From Candidatus Rokuibacteriota bacterium (GTDB lineage Bacteria; Methylomirabilota; Methylomirabilia; Rokubacteriales; CSP1-6), in assembly GCA_030647435.1 (NCBI GenBank), contig JAUSJX010000042.1, forward strand, positions 1 through 41,066: DNA of 41,066 nt, written 5' to 3'. Made by a program: the position numbers and the translations under genes. Shown piece after piece: positions 1 to 8,200 of this stretch. Under the pieces are notes generated by a model. That model did not search any database. It was not told where the DNA came from and saw only the letters and a program-made list of their open reading frames with translations. How positions within the stretch are numbered: position 1 is the first letter of the stretch; each line of letters opens with the position of its first letter.

Positions 1-2
1 AC

Positions 3-107
3 ATCCGTGCGATGCTGCGCCGGGGCCGGGGCTACCGGGACCACGAGTACCTCCTCCTCAAGGTCCAGAAGGCCACCGCCTCGCGTCGCCTCTGTCAGAG
101 CGCGTGA
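3..107 (+). pseudogene. C-terminal fragment of an ISL3-like transposase
   Basis: An open frame enters from the left edge and stops with TGA at 105-107, giving 34 residues. The stretch GYRDHEYLLLKVQ resembles the extreme C-terminus of ISL3-family DDE transposases, where a Gly-[YF]-R-[DN]-x-E-Y-x-x-L-K pattern is common. No catalytic residue lies inside the window, so it cannot be said whether the gene upstream is intact. The family call rests on this short tail alone. Its stop overlaps a possible GTG start of the next small frame. Confidence 0.4.
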
Positions 108-235
108 ATACAGGGCCCGCTACAGATTCCGGTGAAGACCGGTTCTTCCGGGACCGGGCGACGGCCGGGGAGATCATCGTGCAGACGCAGCGCATGCTCG
201 GCAACGAACCGCTGCTGTCGAAGAGCGACAAATAG
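104..235 (+). CDS. Small hypothetical protein, 43 aa
   Basis: A GTG at 104 overlaps the stop of the transposase fragment (GTGA) and opens a 43-residue frame ending in TAG at 233-235. The product is hydrophilic, rich in Arg, Glu and Gln, with no membrane segment or recognisable motif. The ribosome-binding site of the next gene (AGGAGG) starts in its stop codon, so the two would be translationally coupled. No family is recognised. It may be a real small gene, the 3' end of a longer gene cut by the insertion sequence, or a chance frame. A mirror-image arrangement (small gene followed by a related membrane protein) occurs at 833-970 and 621-830 on the other strand, which slightly favours a real gene. 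Confidence 0.35.
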   Translation: MNTGPATDSGEDRFFRDRATAGEIIVQTQRMLGNEPLLSKSDK

Positions 236-245
236 GAGGACAGCC

Positions 246-587
246 ATGTCAGAGTGGAACCCTTGGAAGATGACGACGATCGGAATGTCGCTAGTCATCG
301 CGACGGCGCTCGTCACCGGGCTCGTGGTTGCCAGCTGGAAGAGTGACCGCGTCGAGCCCACGGCCCAGTCCACCTCCCAGTCTGCCGCCCAGCCCACCGC
401 TCCGCGCGGCGCGGCGCGGCAGGTCGCGGCGGCCGGGCCGACTCAGGCCGACACCGAAGCGTGCAACCTCCAGGCTCGCAACTCCGTGGGCGACAAGACC
501 ACCGAGGTGATCAAGGATGCGGCGATCGGCGGCGTCGCATCCCTCCCCAGGCTGACCGAGGGGTGGGCGCCGCCGGCCCGGGCGTGA
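246..587 (+). CDS. Small single-pass membrane protein, possibly a truncated glycine-zipper protein
   Basis: The 113-residue protein begins at ATG 246, which has an AGGAGG site seven bases upstream; the longer GTG-started frame from 132 is not needed. Residues about 9-30 form one membrane helix, followed by a Ser/Thr/Ala/Pro-rich linker. Then comes a Cys-containing segment (ACNLQARN..GDKTTEVIKDAAIGG) that looks like the lead-in to a glycine zipper (YMGG/2TM type). At the point where the Gly/Ala zipper would be expected the sequence turns into an unrelated 16-residue tail, suggesting a 3' truncation or frameshift. The N-terminal helix is clearly related to the protein encoded on the opposite strand at 621-830 (shared TGLVVA-x-W at the helix end). 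The glycine-zipper assignment is inference from memory of the family; function is unknown. Confidence 0.6.
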   Translation: MSEWNPWKMTTIGMSLVIATALVTGLVVASWKSDRVEPTAQSTSQSAAQPTAPRGAARQVAAAGPTQADTEACNLQARNSVGDKTTEVIKDAAIGGVASLPRLTEGWAPPARA

Positions 588-620
588 AGTCTTACAAGCT
601 TGTTCCCGCGGGCGAGACGG

Positions 621-830
621 CTAAGGAAGGGCAGACGGCCGAGCCGAGCACGTTGCCGGCGCCGTCTGCGGGCCGGCCGCCCAGCCCTGGCACACCTCGA
701 CGACCTTCCTGTCGCTGTTCTTTGCAGTCCATTGGGCCACGACGAGGCCGGTCTCGAGGGCGCTCCCGATCGCGAAAGCCATGCCGACGGGCATAAGCTT
801 CCACCGCACGTTCCGCTTTCCGTCGGTCAT
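621..830 (-). CDS. Small single-pass membrane protein, paralogue of the one at 246-587
   Basis: This 69-residue protein starts at ATG 830, preceded by GGGAGGA about eight bases upstream, inside the end of the preceding small gene. Residues about 9-33 contain a membrane helix ending in TGLVVAQW, matching TGLVVASW of the protein at 246-587, and both have a Trp-Lys pair before the helix and an Asp-Arg after it. The C-terminal half after Gln33 is short and shows no domain. As with its paralogue, the part beyond the helix appears cut short. It forms a two-gene unit with the gene at 833-970, separated by two bases. The function is unknown. Confidence 0.55.
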   Translation of the reverse strand: MTDGKRNVRWKLMPVGMAFAIGSALETGLVVAQWTAKNSDRKVVEVCQGWAAGPQTAPATCSARPSALP

Positions 831-832
831 GG

Positions 833-970
833 TCAGGATCCTCCCTTGACTCTGCGCGGGGACCTCCGGTGGTCCCCGGGCCGCACGTCATGAGAGAAGA
901 CCCCCACCATGAACCACAGCACCGCCACTCCCAGGAGCAGCGCGATCAGATCTCCGATCGAGTCGGGCAT
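833..970 (-). CDS. Small membrane protein, 45 aa
   Basis: ATG at 970 is preceded by a strong GGAGGTG ribosome-binding site, and the frame runs 45 codons to TGA at 833. Residues about 5-26 are almost entirely Leu, Val, Ala, Phe, Trp and Met and make one membrane helix; the tail is Arg/Lys-rich, which would place it in the cytoplasm. The next gene on this strand starts two bases after the stop, and its ribosome-binding site lies within this gene. This arrangement supports a real two-gene operon of tiny membrane proteins. No family is recognised. Confidence 0.55.
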   Translation of the reverse strand: MPDSIGDLIALLLGVAVLWFMVGVFSHDVRPGDHRRSPRRVKGGS

Positions 971-1181
971 CGCTCCACCTCCGTCCTGAGGTCCGACAGA
1001 CCCGGACACTCCTGCTGCCTAGTTAGAGCAGGAAACGTGCCGGAGGCGCCTCCGTGCCGGATCCACGCGGACTTCCGTGGGAGCGGGGACAGGGGAACGA
1101 CTGCAGTGGGGATCGGGAGGATAAGTCCTACGCGTTCAGTGTGTAACTTCTTCGCAGCGGAGGCGCGTCGACTGACTTCGC

Positions 1182-2573
1182 TCAGAGCTGGCCGGAGTCG
1201 CCCCAGTTCTCGAGGAGCTTCGCGAACGCGGGGTCGTCGTAGCGGTCGAGGCGGAAGGCCGGAGCGTAGCGGGGCAGGGGGCGCTCGGCGATGTAATCGG
1301 CGAGGAGGTCGGCCGCGCCGTTGGACGCCATCATGCCGTAGCCCGAGAGCGCGCCGATGACGTATGCGCCCTCGACGGGCAGGGGACCCGCGAGGAAGCG
1401 GTTCTCCCGCGTCTTGGTATAGTAGCCGCCGTCCACGAAGCAGCGCGGCATGCGATCCAGGTACGGCGCCATCGCGGGGATCATCCGCTGGAGTCCGCGC
1501 AGGACCACCTCCTGGTACGCGGGATCGAAGGCCGGCGGAAAGGCCGGCTCCACCGGCTCGACGTCGTACGTCCAGATGCCGAGGACGGAGGTGCTCTCGC
1601 CCGCGCCGTCCGGACGGCCGTGCGCGCCCGGCGGCAGCTCCTCGACCAGGCGCCGGTGCTTGGCGGAGGCGGCCAGCTCGGCGCGCTCCTGCGGAGACCA
1701 GTTGATCTTCATCGGATCGGCCCAGAGTGTCATCGGCGCGCCGCGGGGCATGGCCCCCAGCGTGTCGTTGAAGGCGATCTTCGCGTGGAGCTCGCAGAAG
1801 ATCGGCAAGTCGACGCCGAGCATCCGCCCCGCATCCTTTAACAACGGCCCGGCGGCCAGGACGGCGCGCGACGTCCCGATGGTCTGCATGCCCCCCGCTC
1901 CTCGCACCTCGACGCCGCGCACCCGGCCTCCCGCGGTGTCTATCCGCTCCACGCGCCCCTCGACGAGCCGGACTCCGTGCTCGCGCGCGCGCTCGAGCAG
2001 GCACATGCCCAACTGCTGACCGCTGAACCACCCGCAGCGGCGGGCATGGAGCAGCGCCACCGTGTCGGGGGCGAGCCATGGATAGTAGCGCCTGATGAGC
2101 GACGGCTCCGTGATGACGTCCGTGCCGGTGAGCGTCGAGTCGAACCCTTCGGCCGCCGCCGGCCGGTAATCGCTCGCCGCCGTCGCGTGCAGGCGCAGGG
2201 GGCCCGCGCCCAGGACGGCGGCAACCGAAGCCGCTCGCTCGAACTGCGCAACGCGCCCGGCCTCGGCGGTGGCGAAGAGATAGCCGCGGCGGTTGAGCCG
2301 GAAGACGTTGCCGCTCTCGCGGGCCAGCTCCTCGAGGAGGTCGATGCTCCGGTTCATGAGGGCGACCTGGTCGTCGCCGGGCCCGGGCCACCAGTTCCTG
2401 TAGCACTCGGTGGATTTGTCGCTCGTCAGCGTGAGCGGCGGCCGCTCGTCGACGAGGACTACGCCGCGCACTCCGCGCCGCACCGCCAGGTGATAGGCGG
2501 CGGCGACGCCGGCGATCCCCGCGCCGCAGATTACGACCTCCGCCGACGTCCGTCCCATGGCGCTCGTCAGCAT
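1182..2573 (-). CDS. FAD-dependent oxidoreductase, DAO/sarcosine-oxidase-like
   Basis: A 463-residue flavoprotein of the D-amino-acid-oxidase fold (DAO family, as in sarcosine oxidase beta, glycine oxidase and FOXRED1). The dinucleotide-binding motif GAGIAG is at residues 17-22, followed by an acidic residue at the end of the second strand. The C-terminal region ends with GYYTKTRENRFLAGPLPVEGAYVIG-like sequence that closes the FAD site (the GALSGYGMMASNGAADLLADY region). Such enzymes oxidise an amine or N-methyl amino acid and pass electrons to oxygen or an acceptor; the substrate cannot be told from sequence. Start: ATG 2573 is used, but ATG 2558 is equally possible because neither has a convincing ribosome-binding site. 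It diverges from a degraded transport gene at 2628 and is followed after about 210 bases by two tiny genes. Confidence 0.85.
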   Translation of the reverse strand: MLTSAMGRTSAEVVICGAGIAGVAAAYHLAVRRGVRGVVLVDERPPLTLTSDKSTECYRNWWPGPGDDQVALMNRSIDLLEELARESGNVFRLNRRGYLFATAEAGRVAQFERAASVAAVLGAGPLRLHATAASDYRPAAAEGFDSTLTGTDVITEPSLIRRYYPWLAPDTVALLHARRCGWFSGQQLGMCLLERAREHGVRLVEGRVERIDTAGGRVRGVEVRGAGGMQTIGTSRAVLAAGPLLKDAGRMLGVDLPIFCELHAKIAFNDTLGAMPRGAPMTLWADPMKINWSPQERAELAASAKHRRLVEELPPGAHGRPDGAGESTSVLGIWTYDVEPVEPAFPPAFDPAYQEVVLRGLQRMIPAMAPYLDRMPRCFVDGGYYTKTRENRFLAGPLPVEGAYVIGALSGYGMMASNGAADLLADYIAERPLPRYAPAFRLDRYDDPAFAKLLENWGDSGQL

Positions 2574-2627
2574 ACCTCAACCCCGGCGCTCGACGCCCTC
2601 AGGACGCTATGTTAGCCTACCCCCCTC

Positions 2628-2886
2628 ATGGTCGGGACGAATACAGGGGGAACTGCGGTCACTCCTTGGCAGTGGAGTCTCGACCCCGCCCCGGATGGCA
2701 TCGTCCTCCGCCTCTCCGGCTCCTGGCGCATGCAGGACCGCCTGCCGACCTCCGCCGTCGGCCGAGCGCGCTTTAGGCGCGTGGACCTCATGCTTAACAT
2801 TCAGCGCGACGGTGTCGGCGATGAGCCGGGTGCTGGCGGCCCTCAGCCGCGACGTCGCCCAGGCCCTGGCGGCGTTGCCCAAGTAG
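2628..2886 (+). pseudogene. Debris of an Mla/Mce lipid-transport operon: MlaE-like N-terminus joined to a PqiC-like C-terminus
   Basis: The frame from ATG 2628 reads about 45 residues resembling the STAS-like N-terminal extension of MlaE-type permeases (PWQWSLDP..GIVLRLSGSWRMQD..PTSA), then loses sense. From about 2757 a different frame, ending with TAG at 2884-2886, reads SATVSAMSRVLAALSRDVAQ and ends ALAALPK. That resembles the C-terminus of the auxiliary lipoprotein (PqiC/ABC-type transport auxiliary component) found at the end of such operons. The simplest reading is that a large internal deletion removed the permease core, ATPase and MCE genes. Both assignments rest on short stretches. 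A TATGTT -10-like box lies 14 bases before the ATG, so the promoter may survive. Confidence 0.45.
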
Positions 2887-3000
2887 CGGCCGCCTCGCGA
2901 GCCGCGGCTTGTCAACCCGGCGAAAATCCCGTAGAGTCACGCCCGGCTCGAGCAGTCCCAATCCACATTCTCATCAGCGCAGCGCAAGGAGGCAGGCGCC

Positions 3001-5076
3001 ATGGCAACGAAGCCGACCCGACGTGAATTTCTCCGCGACGCGGCTGTAGTGGCGGGCGGAGCGGCCCTGGCGGGCGCGCTCCCCGCGGTGACGGCGAACG
3101 CGCAGGGCGCCAAGGCGCCCGAGGCCAAGATCGGATCCCAGCTCATCGGCAAGCTCGAGGGGCCCGAGCTCGTCCTCGACGCCGCCAAGTGGCCCAAGAA
3201 GTTCGCCGAGGCGCCGATGCTGGCCGACATGGTCAAGGCGGGGAAGCTGCCCCCCGTCGAGAAGCGCGTGCCCGACGAGCCCATGGTGGTCAAGCCGCTG
3301 CAGTCGATCGGCCGCTACGGCGGCACCTGGCGGCGCGGCTTCACCGGCCCGGGCGACAGCGAGAACGGCAACCGCATCGTCTCCACCGACAAGATCCTCT
3401 TTTGGGATTACACGGGCACCAAGGTGATGCCCTGTGTCGCCAAGGAATGGAAGCAGAGCGACGACGGCAAAAGCGTGACGATCTCATTGCGCAAGGGCAT
3501 GAAGTGGTCCGACGGTGCGCCGTTCACGGCCAATGACTTCGTGTTCTGGTACGAGGAGGTCTACCTCAACAAGGATCTCGTGCCCACCCGGCACCCCGAC
3601 TTCATGGCCAATGGCAAGTCGGGCGCCATCCGCAAGGTGGACGACGCCACGGTGGTCTTCGAGTTCCAGGACCCGAACTTCCTCTTCGTGGACATCCTGG
3701 CCGGCAGCACCGCCATCGGCGGCGGACAGGCGACCCAGGCCCAGGGCGGGCGCAGCATGGGCGCCTATATGCCCGCGCACTACATCAAGCAGTACCTGCC
3801 GAAATTCTCCTCGAAGGAGGAGGTCGAGAAGAAGGCCAAGGCCGCCGGCTTCGACGGCTGGGTCAGCTATATCAAGAACCGCTGGGACTGGGGGCTCAAC
3901 CCCGAGCTGCCCGTGCTGACGCCGTGGAAGACGGTCAGCCCCATCAATACGCCGACGTGGGTGCTCGAGCGCAACCCCTATTATATGGGCGTCGATACGG
4001 CGGGCAATCAGCTGCCGTACATCGACCGCATCAGCATGACGCTGGCCGAGAACCTCGAGGTCCTCAACCTCCGCGCCATCGCGGGCCAGTACGATCTGCA
4101 GGAGCGGCATACGGCGCTGAACAAGCTGCCGGTGTTCCTCGAGAACCGCGCCAAGGGCGGCTACGACGTCCGTCTCGATCCGGCCCTCAACGGCTCGGAC
4201 GCGACGCTCCAGACCAACCAGGCGTACGAAGCGGATCCCGAGATCGCCAAGTGGCTCCACACCTCCGACTTCCGGCGCGCGCTCTCGATGGGCATCGATC
4301 GGGACCAGCTCAACGAGACCTTCTGGGTCGGCGTGGGCACGCCGGGCTCGGTGGCGCCCGCCGAAAGCCTGCCGTACAGCCCGGGGCCCGACTGGCGCAA
4401 GAAGTGGTCCACGCTCGACGTCAAGCAGGCGAACGCGCTTCTCGACAAGATCGGGCTCAGCAAGAAGGACGGCGAGGGCTACCGGCTGCGCACCGACGGC
4501 AAGGGCCGCCTGCGCCTCGAGCTCCAGACCTCGGCCGGCGCCTTCGTGCCGCATACGCAGATCGCCGAGATGATCAAGGAGCAGTGGAAGAAGATCGGGA
4601 TCCAGGCCGACGTCAAGGAAATGGAGCGCAGCCTCTTCTTCACCCGCGCCGCCAGCAATGAGCACCAGATCGCGCTCTGGGCCAATGACGGCTCGGAAGT
4701 GCTCTTCCTCTTCCCGCGCCACGCCCTTCCGCTCGACCCGATCCAAGCCCTGCTCGGCACACCCATCGCCCGCTGGTTTGCCTCGAACGGCGCGCAAGGC
4801 AAGGGCCCCAAGGACCCGCGGATGATCTCGGCGCTCGAGCTCTACCGCTCGGCCAATGGCAAGAAGACGCAGGAGCGGTACAAGATCGCCCAAGACATCT
4901 GGAAGATCCTGGTCGACGAGCAGTACTCGATCGGCACCGTGGGGCTGTCGCCGGCGACCATGGGCGTGCGCATCGTAAGCAACAAGCTGGGCAATATCCC
5001 GTCGCGGCAGACCAATGCCCAGCACGCGCGGACGCCCTGCTCGTCGCACCCGACGACGTTCTTCTACAAGGCCTGA
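3001..5076 (+). CDS. ABC transporter substrate-binding protein, family 5 (peptide/nickel type), Tat-exported
   Basis: A 691-residue periplasmic binding protein of the SBP_bac_5 (DppA/OppA/NikA) superfamily. The start at ATG 3001 has AGGAGG nine bases upstream. The N-terminus carries a twin-arginine signal (TRREFLRDAAVV) followed by an Ala-rich hydrophobic stretch and an Ala-x-Ala-type cleavage region near residue 32, so it is expected to be exported folded. The family hallmark is seen as RKGMKWSDGAPFTANDFVFWYE near residues 163-184. It is longer than the usual 500-550 residues, as in a subgroup with an extended N-terminal region. It heads a five-gene transporter operon, and the permease gene follows after 15 bases. 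The ligand is not predictable; oligopeptides, opines or other organics are all possible. Confidence 0.9.
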   Translation: MATKPTRREFLRDAAVVAGGAALAGALPAVTANAQGAKAPEAKIGSQLIGKLEGPELVLDAAKWPKKFAEAPMLADMVKAGKLPPVEKRVPDEPMVVKPLQSIGRYGGTWRRGFTGPGDSENGNRIVSTDKILFWDYTGTKVMPCVAKEWKQSDDGKSVTISLRKGMKWSDGAPFTANDFVFWYEEVYLNKDLVPTRHPDFMANGKSGAIRKVDDATVVFEFQDPNFLFVDILAGSTAIGGGQATQAQGGRSMGAYMPAHYIKQYLPKFSSKEEVEKKAKAAGFDGWVSYIKNRWDWGLNPELPVLTPWKTVSPINTPTWVLERNPYYMGVDTAGNQLPYIDRISMTLAENLEVLNLRAIAGQYDLQERHTALNKLPVFLENRAKGGYDVRLDPALNGSDATLQTNQAYEADPEIAKWLHTSDFRRALSMGIDRDQLNETFWVGVGTPGSVAPAESLPYSPGPDWRKKWSTLDVKQANALLDKIGLSKKDGEGYRLRTDGKGRLRLELQTSAGAFVPHTQIAEMIKEQWKKIGIQADVKEMERSLFFTRAASNEHQIALWANDGSEVLFLFPRHALPLDPIQALLGTPIARWFASNGAQGKGPKDPRMISALELYRSANGKKTQERYKIAQDIWKILVDEQYSIGTVGLSPATMGVRIVSNKLGNIPSRQTNAQHARTPCSSHPTTFFYKA

Positions 5077-5091
5077 CGCGGAGAGGCCCTC

Positions 5092-6084
5092 ATGCTCGCG
5101 TACCTGCTGAGGCGGCTCGGCCTGGCCGTGCTGACAGTCTGGGCCGTCTCCGTGCTGTCGTTCGTCGTCATCCAGCTGCCTCCGGGCGACTACATCAGCT
5201 CCTACATCGCCCAGATGACGGCCTCGGGCAGCTTCGTCTCCCAGCAGGAGGCGGAGGCCCTCCGCCAGCAGTACGGCCTCGACAAGCCCATCTGGGTCCA
5301 GTACATGCGCTGGATGGGGATGGTGATGCAGGGCAACTTCGGCATGGCGCTCGAGTGGCACCGGCCGGTCTCCGAGGTCATCGGCGACCGGCTGTGGCTG
5401 ACCATGGCCGTCTCCGGCGCGGCCATCCTCCTGACCTGGCTCTTGGCGCTGCCCATCGGCATCTACTCGGCGGTGCGCCAGTACTCGGTGGGTGACTACG
5501 TCGCCACTTTTATCGGCTTCATCGGCCTGGCCGTGCCGTCCTTCATGCTGGCGCTCGTCCTGATGTATCTCGGCTTCACGCTCTTCAACATGAATATCGG
5601 TGGCCTCTTCTCAGACGAGATGGCGCAGGCGCCATGGAGTTGGGCCAAGGCATGGGACCTCATCAAGCACCTGCCGCTGCCCGCCGCCATCCTGGGCCTG
5701 GCGGGGACGGCCCAGCTGATCCGTATCATGCGCGCGAACCTCCTCGACGAGCTCCGCCGGCCCTATGTGGTGACGGCCCGCGCGCGGGGTTTGGGCGAGT
5801 GGCGACTCATCCTCAAGTACCCGGTGCGCGTCGCGCTCAACCCCTTCGCGAGCACCATCGGGTATCTCCTGCCCTATGTCGTTTCGGGCAGCATCATCGT
5901 CTCGCTCGTGCTGTCCCTCCCGACTGTCGGGCCGCTCCTGCTCCGCGCGCTGATCGCGCAGGACATGTTCCTGGCCGGCACCATCGTGCTGCTGCTCGGA
6001 GTCCTCACGGTCATCGGCACCTTGCTGTCGGACATCCTCCTGATGTGGATCGACCCGAGGATTCGGCTGGAGGGCAGGAAATAG
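5092..6084 (+). CDS. ABC transporter permease, DppB/OppB type
   Basis: The 330-residue protein is the first inner-membrane permease of the transporter. An N-terminal helix (residues about 9-29) and an extracytoplasmic loop with the LRQQYGLDKPIWVQYMRWM signature typical of DppB/OppB are followed by five further helices. The cytoplasmic EAA loop, which docks on the ATPases, reads TARARGLGEWRLILKYPVRVALNP. The C-terminus ends in DPRIRLEGRK, normal for the family. GGAGAGG precedes ATG 5092. It follows the binding-protein gene by 15 bases and probably overlaps the second permease gene. Confidence 0.9.
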   Translation: MLAYLLRRLGLAVLTVWAVSVLSFVVIQLPPGDYISSYIAQMTASGSFVSQQEAEALRQQYGLDKPIWVQYMRWMGMVMQGNFGMALEWHRPVSEVIGDRLWLTMAVSGAAILLTWLLALPIGIYSAVRQYSVGDYVATFIGFIGLAVPSFMLALVLMYLGFTLFNMNIGGLFSDEMAQAPWSWAKAWDLIKHLPLPAAILGLAGTAQLIRIMRANLLDELRRPYVVTARARGLGEWRLILKYPVRVALNPFASTIGYLLPYVVSGSIIVSLVLSLPTVGPLLLRALIAQDMFLAGTIVLLLGVLTVIGTLLSDILLMWIDPRIRLEGRK

Positions 6085-7184
6085 CCGAGCGGGACGAGGA
6101 GCGGATCTCCGTCGCGACCCAATGGCAGCTCATGTGGTGGCGCTTCCGCCGCCACCGCCTCGCCATGGTGGGCACGGTCGTCGTCTTGCTGTTTTACTCT
6201 TCGGTGGTCTTCGCCGACTTCCTCGCGTACGCCGACCCCGGCGCGTCGGAGGCGCAGCGCTCGCTGCTCCCGCCCCAGCGCATCCATCTCTTCCAGGACG
6301 GCCGCTTCGCGCCGTTCGTCTATGGACTCACGGGCAAGCGTGACCCGATGACCTTCAAGCGCGTCTATACTCCCGACCCGGACAAGAAGATCCCGGTCCG
6401 CTTCTTCGCCCGCGCCTTCGAGTACCGCTTCCTCGGCCTCTTGCCGACCGACCGGCACCTGATCGGCCTCGAGGGGGCGCGGGCCGAGGACGCGCTCTTT
6501 GTCCTCGGCACCGACGAGCAGGGGCGCGATCTCTGGTCGCGGCTCATGTACGGTACGCGCACCTCCCTCAGCATCGGTCTCCTGGGCGTCGCCATGAGCC
6601 TCGTGCTCGGCGTGGTGCTGGGCGGCATCTCGGGGCTCTGGGGCGGTGTCGTGGACACGGTGATCCAGCGCGTGATCGAGATCCTCCGCTCCATCCCGAC
6701 CATCCCGCTCTGGATGGGCCTGGCGTCGGCGCTGCCGAATGACTGGACGGTGATGCAGGTCTACTTCGCCATCACGGTCATCATCTCGCTCGTGGGTTGG
6801 ACCGAGCTGGCGCGGGTGGTGCGGGGGCGCTTCCTCTCGCTCCGCGAGGAGGACTTCGTGATGGCCGCCGAGCTGGCGGGCTGCTCGCGCGCGCGCATCA
6901 TCGTCAGCCACCTGATCCCGTCTTTTCTCTCCCACATCATCGCAGCGACGACGCTGGCGATTCCCGCCATGATCATCAGCGAGACGTCGCTCTCCTTCCT
7001 GGGACTGGGCCTCCGGCCGCCTGCCATCAGCTGGGGGGTGCTGCTCCAGCAGGCTCAGAGCATCCAGGCGCTCGCCATCTCGCCGTGGCTGCTGACGGCC
7101 TCCGTGCCGGTCATCATCGTCATCCTGGCGCTCAACTTCATGGGCGACGGCCTCCGCGACGCCGCCGACCCCTACGGCCAGTAG
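6045..7184 (+). CDS. ABC transporter permease, DppC/OppC type
   Basis: This is the second permease. An N-terminal OppC_N segment (ERISVATQWQLMWWRFRRHRLAM) leads into the first helix. A long periplasmic insertion follows, with the GTDEQGRDLWSRLMYGTRTSL signature and then the permease core. The EAA loop reads MAAELAGCSRARIIVSHLIPS. The start is uncertain: the conserved ERISVA segment lies upstream of the first in-frame ATG (6132), and the only ordinary start codon covering it is GTG 6045, inside the end of the previous gene, without a clear ribosome-binding site. With GTG 6045 the protein is 379 residues. Its TAG stop overlaps the GTG start of the next gene. Confidence 0.85.
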   Translation: MDRPEDSAGGQEIAERDEERISVATQWQLMWWRFRRHRLAMVGTVVVLLFYSSVVFADFLAYADPGASEAQRSLLPPQRIHLFQDGRFAPFVYGLTGKRDPMTFKRVYTPDPDKKIPVRFFARAFEYRFLGLLPTDRHLIGLEGARAEDALFVLGTDEQGRDLWSRLMYGTRTSLSIGLLGVAMSLVLGVVLGGISGLWGGVVDTVIQRVIEILRSIPTIPLWMGLASALPNDWTVMQVYFAITVIISLVGWTELARVVRGRFLSLREEDFVMAAELAGCSRARIIVSHLIPSFLSHIIAATTLAIPAMIISETSLSFLGLGLRPPAISWGVLLQQAQSIQALAISPWLLTASVPVIIVILALNFMGDGLRDAADPYGQ

Positions 7185-8200
7185 TGCCCTCTGCCGCTCG
7201 GCCGATCCTGGAGGTGCGCGACCTGCGCACGTACTTCTTTCCGGAAGAGGGCACCGTCAAGGCCGTGGACGGCGCGGCCTTCGACGTCTACCCGCGAAAG
7301 ACGCTCGGCATCGTCGGCGAGAGCGGCTGCGGCAAGAGCGTGACGGCGCGGTCCATCCTGAGAATCGTCGAGCGGCCCGGGCGCATCGTCAACGGCTCCA
7401 TTCTCCTGCGCCGCGAGGGCGACGAGGCCGGCATTGACCTAAGCCGGCTCGATCCCGACGGGCGTGACATCCGGCGGATCCGGGGCGAGGAGATCGCCCT
7501 GATCTTCCAGGAGCCCATGACCTCGTTCAGCCCCGTCCACACCGTCGGCAGCCAGATCGTCGAGACCATCCGGCTCCACCAGGACGTCGGCAAGCGCGAG
7601 GCGCGCGAGCGCGCGGTGGACATGCTCCGCCGGGTCGGCGTGTCCAGCCCCGAGCGGCGCGTGGACCAGTACGCCTTCGAGCTCTCGGGGGGTCTCAGGC
7701 AGCGGGCCATGATCGCGCTCGCGCTGTCCTGCCATCCGCGCATCCTGATCGCCGATGAGCCGACCACCGCGCTTGACGTCACCACGCAGGCCCAGATCCT
7801 CGACCTCCTCATGGCGCTCCAGGAGCGCGAGGGGATGGCGATCATTCTCATCACCCACAACCTGGGCGTGATCGCGGAGATGTGCGACGAGGTCGCGGTC
7901 ATGTACCTCGGCCGCGTCGTGGAGCAGGGGCCCGTGGACGCGATCTTCCACAACCCGAAGCATCCGTACACGCGGGCGCTGCTCCGCTCCATGCCGAGCA
8001 TCAACGCGCGCGTGCGGTCGCGGTTGCCCGTCATCGAAGGCTCGATCCCGCATCCGTACAATCGCCCATCCGGCTGCGCCTTCCATCCGCGCTGCCCGGA
8101 CGTCATGCCGGGCCGCTGCGACAAGGAGGAGCCGGCCACCCGTCCCGTTGGAACGGCGCAGGAGGCGGCCTGCCTGCTCTACGGTGAGGGAGCGCGATGA
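7184..8200 (+). CDS. ABC transporter ATP-binding protein, DppD/OppD type
   Basis: A 338-residue ATPase that powers import with its partner encoded next. GTG 7184 is chosen because it overlaps the previous stop (TAGTG) and gives the usual short lead into the ABC domain. Walker A GESGCGKS is at residues 45-52; the Q-loop (IFQEPMTSF), signature (LSGGLRQR), Walker B ([12 protein letters not shown]) and H-loop (THNLG) are all present. The C-terminal oligopeptide-transporter domain has the Cys-containing GCAFHPRCP motif, typical of OppD/DppD and associated in some members with an iron-sulfur cluster. The stop overlaps the next start as ATGA. Confidence 0.92.
   Translation: MPSAARPILEVRDLRTYFFPEEGTVKAVDGAAFDVYPRKTLGIVGESGCGKSVTARSILRIVERPGRIVNGSILLRREGDEAGIDLSRLDPDGRDIRRIRGEEIALIFQEPMTSFSPVHTVGSQIVETIRLHQDVGKREARERAVDMLRRVGVSSPERRVDQYAFELSGGLRQRAMIALALSCHPRILIADEPTTALDVTTQAQILDLLMALQEREGMAIILITHNLGVIAEMCDEVAVMYLGRVVEQGPVDAIFHNPKHPYTRALLRSMPSINARVRSRLPVIEGSIPHPYNRPSGCAFHPRCPDVMPGRCDKEEPATRPVGTAQEAACLLYGEGAR

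Noticed and set aside
2557-2886. 109-codon plus-strand frame read as one intact protein
   Set aside because: Its first half is antisense to the oxidoreductase start; only the last ~40 codons make sense, as part of the degraded Mla/Mce debris.
3484-5361. 625-codon frame on the minus strand
   Set aside because: Antisense to the binding-protein and permease genes; His/Arg/Asp-rich composition without family motifs.
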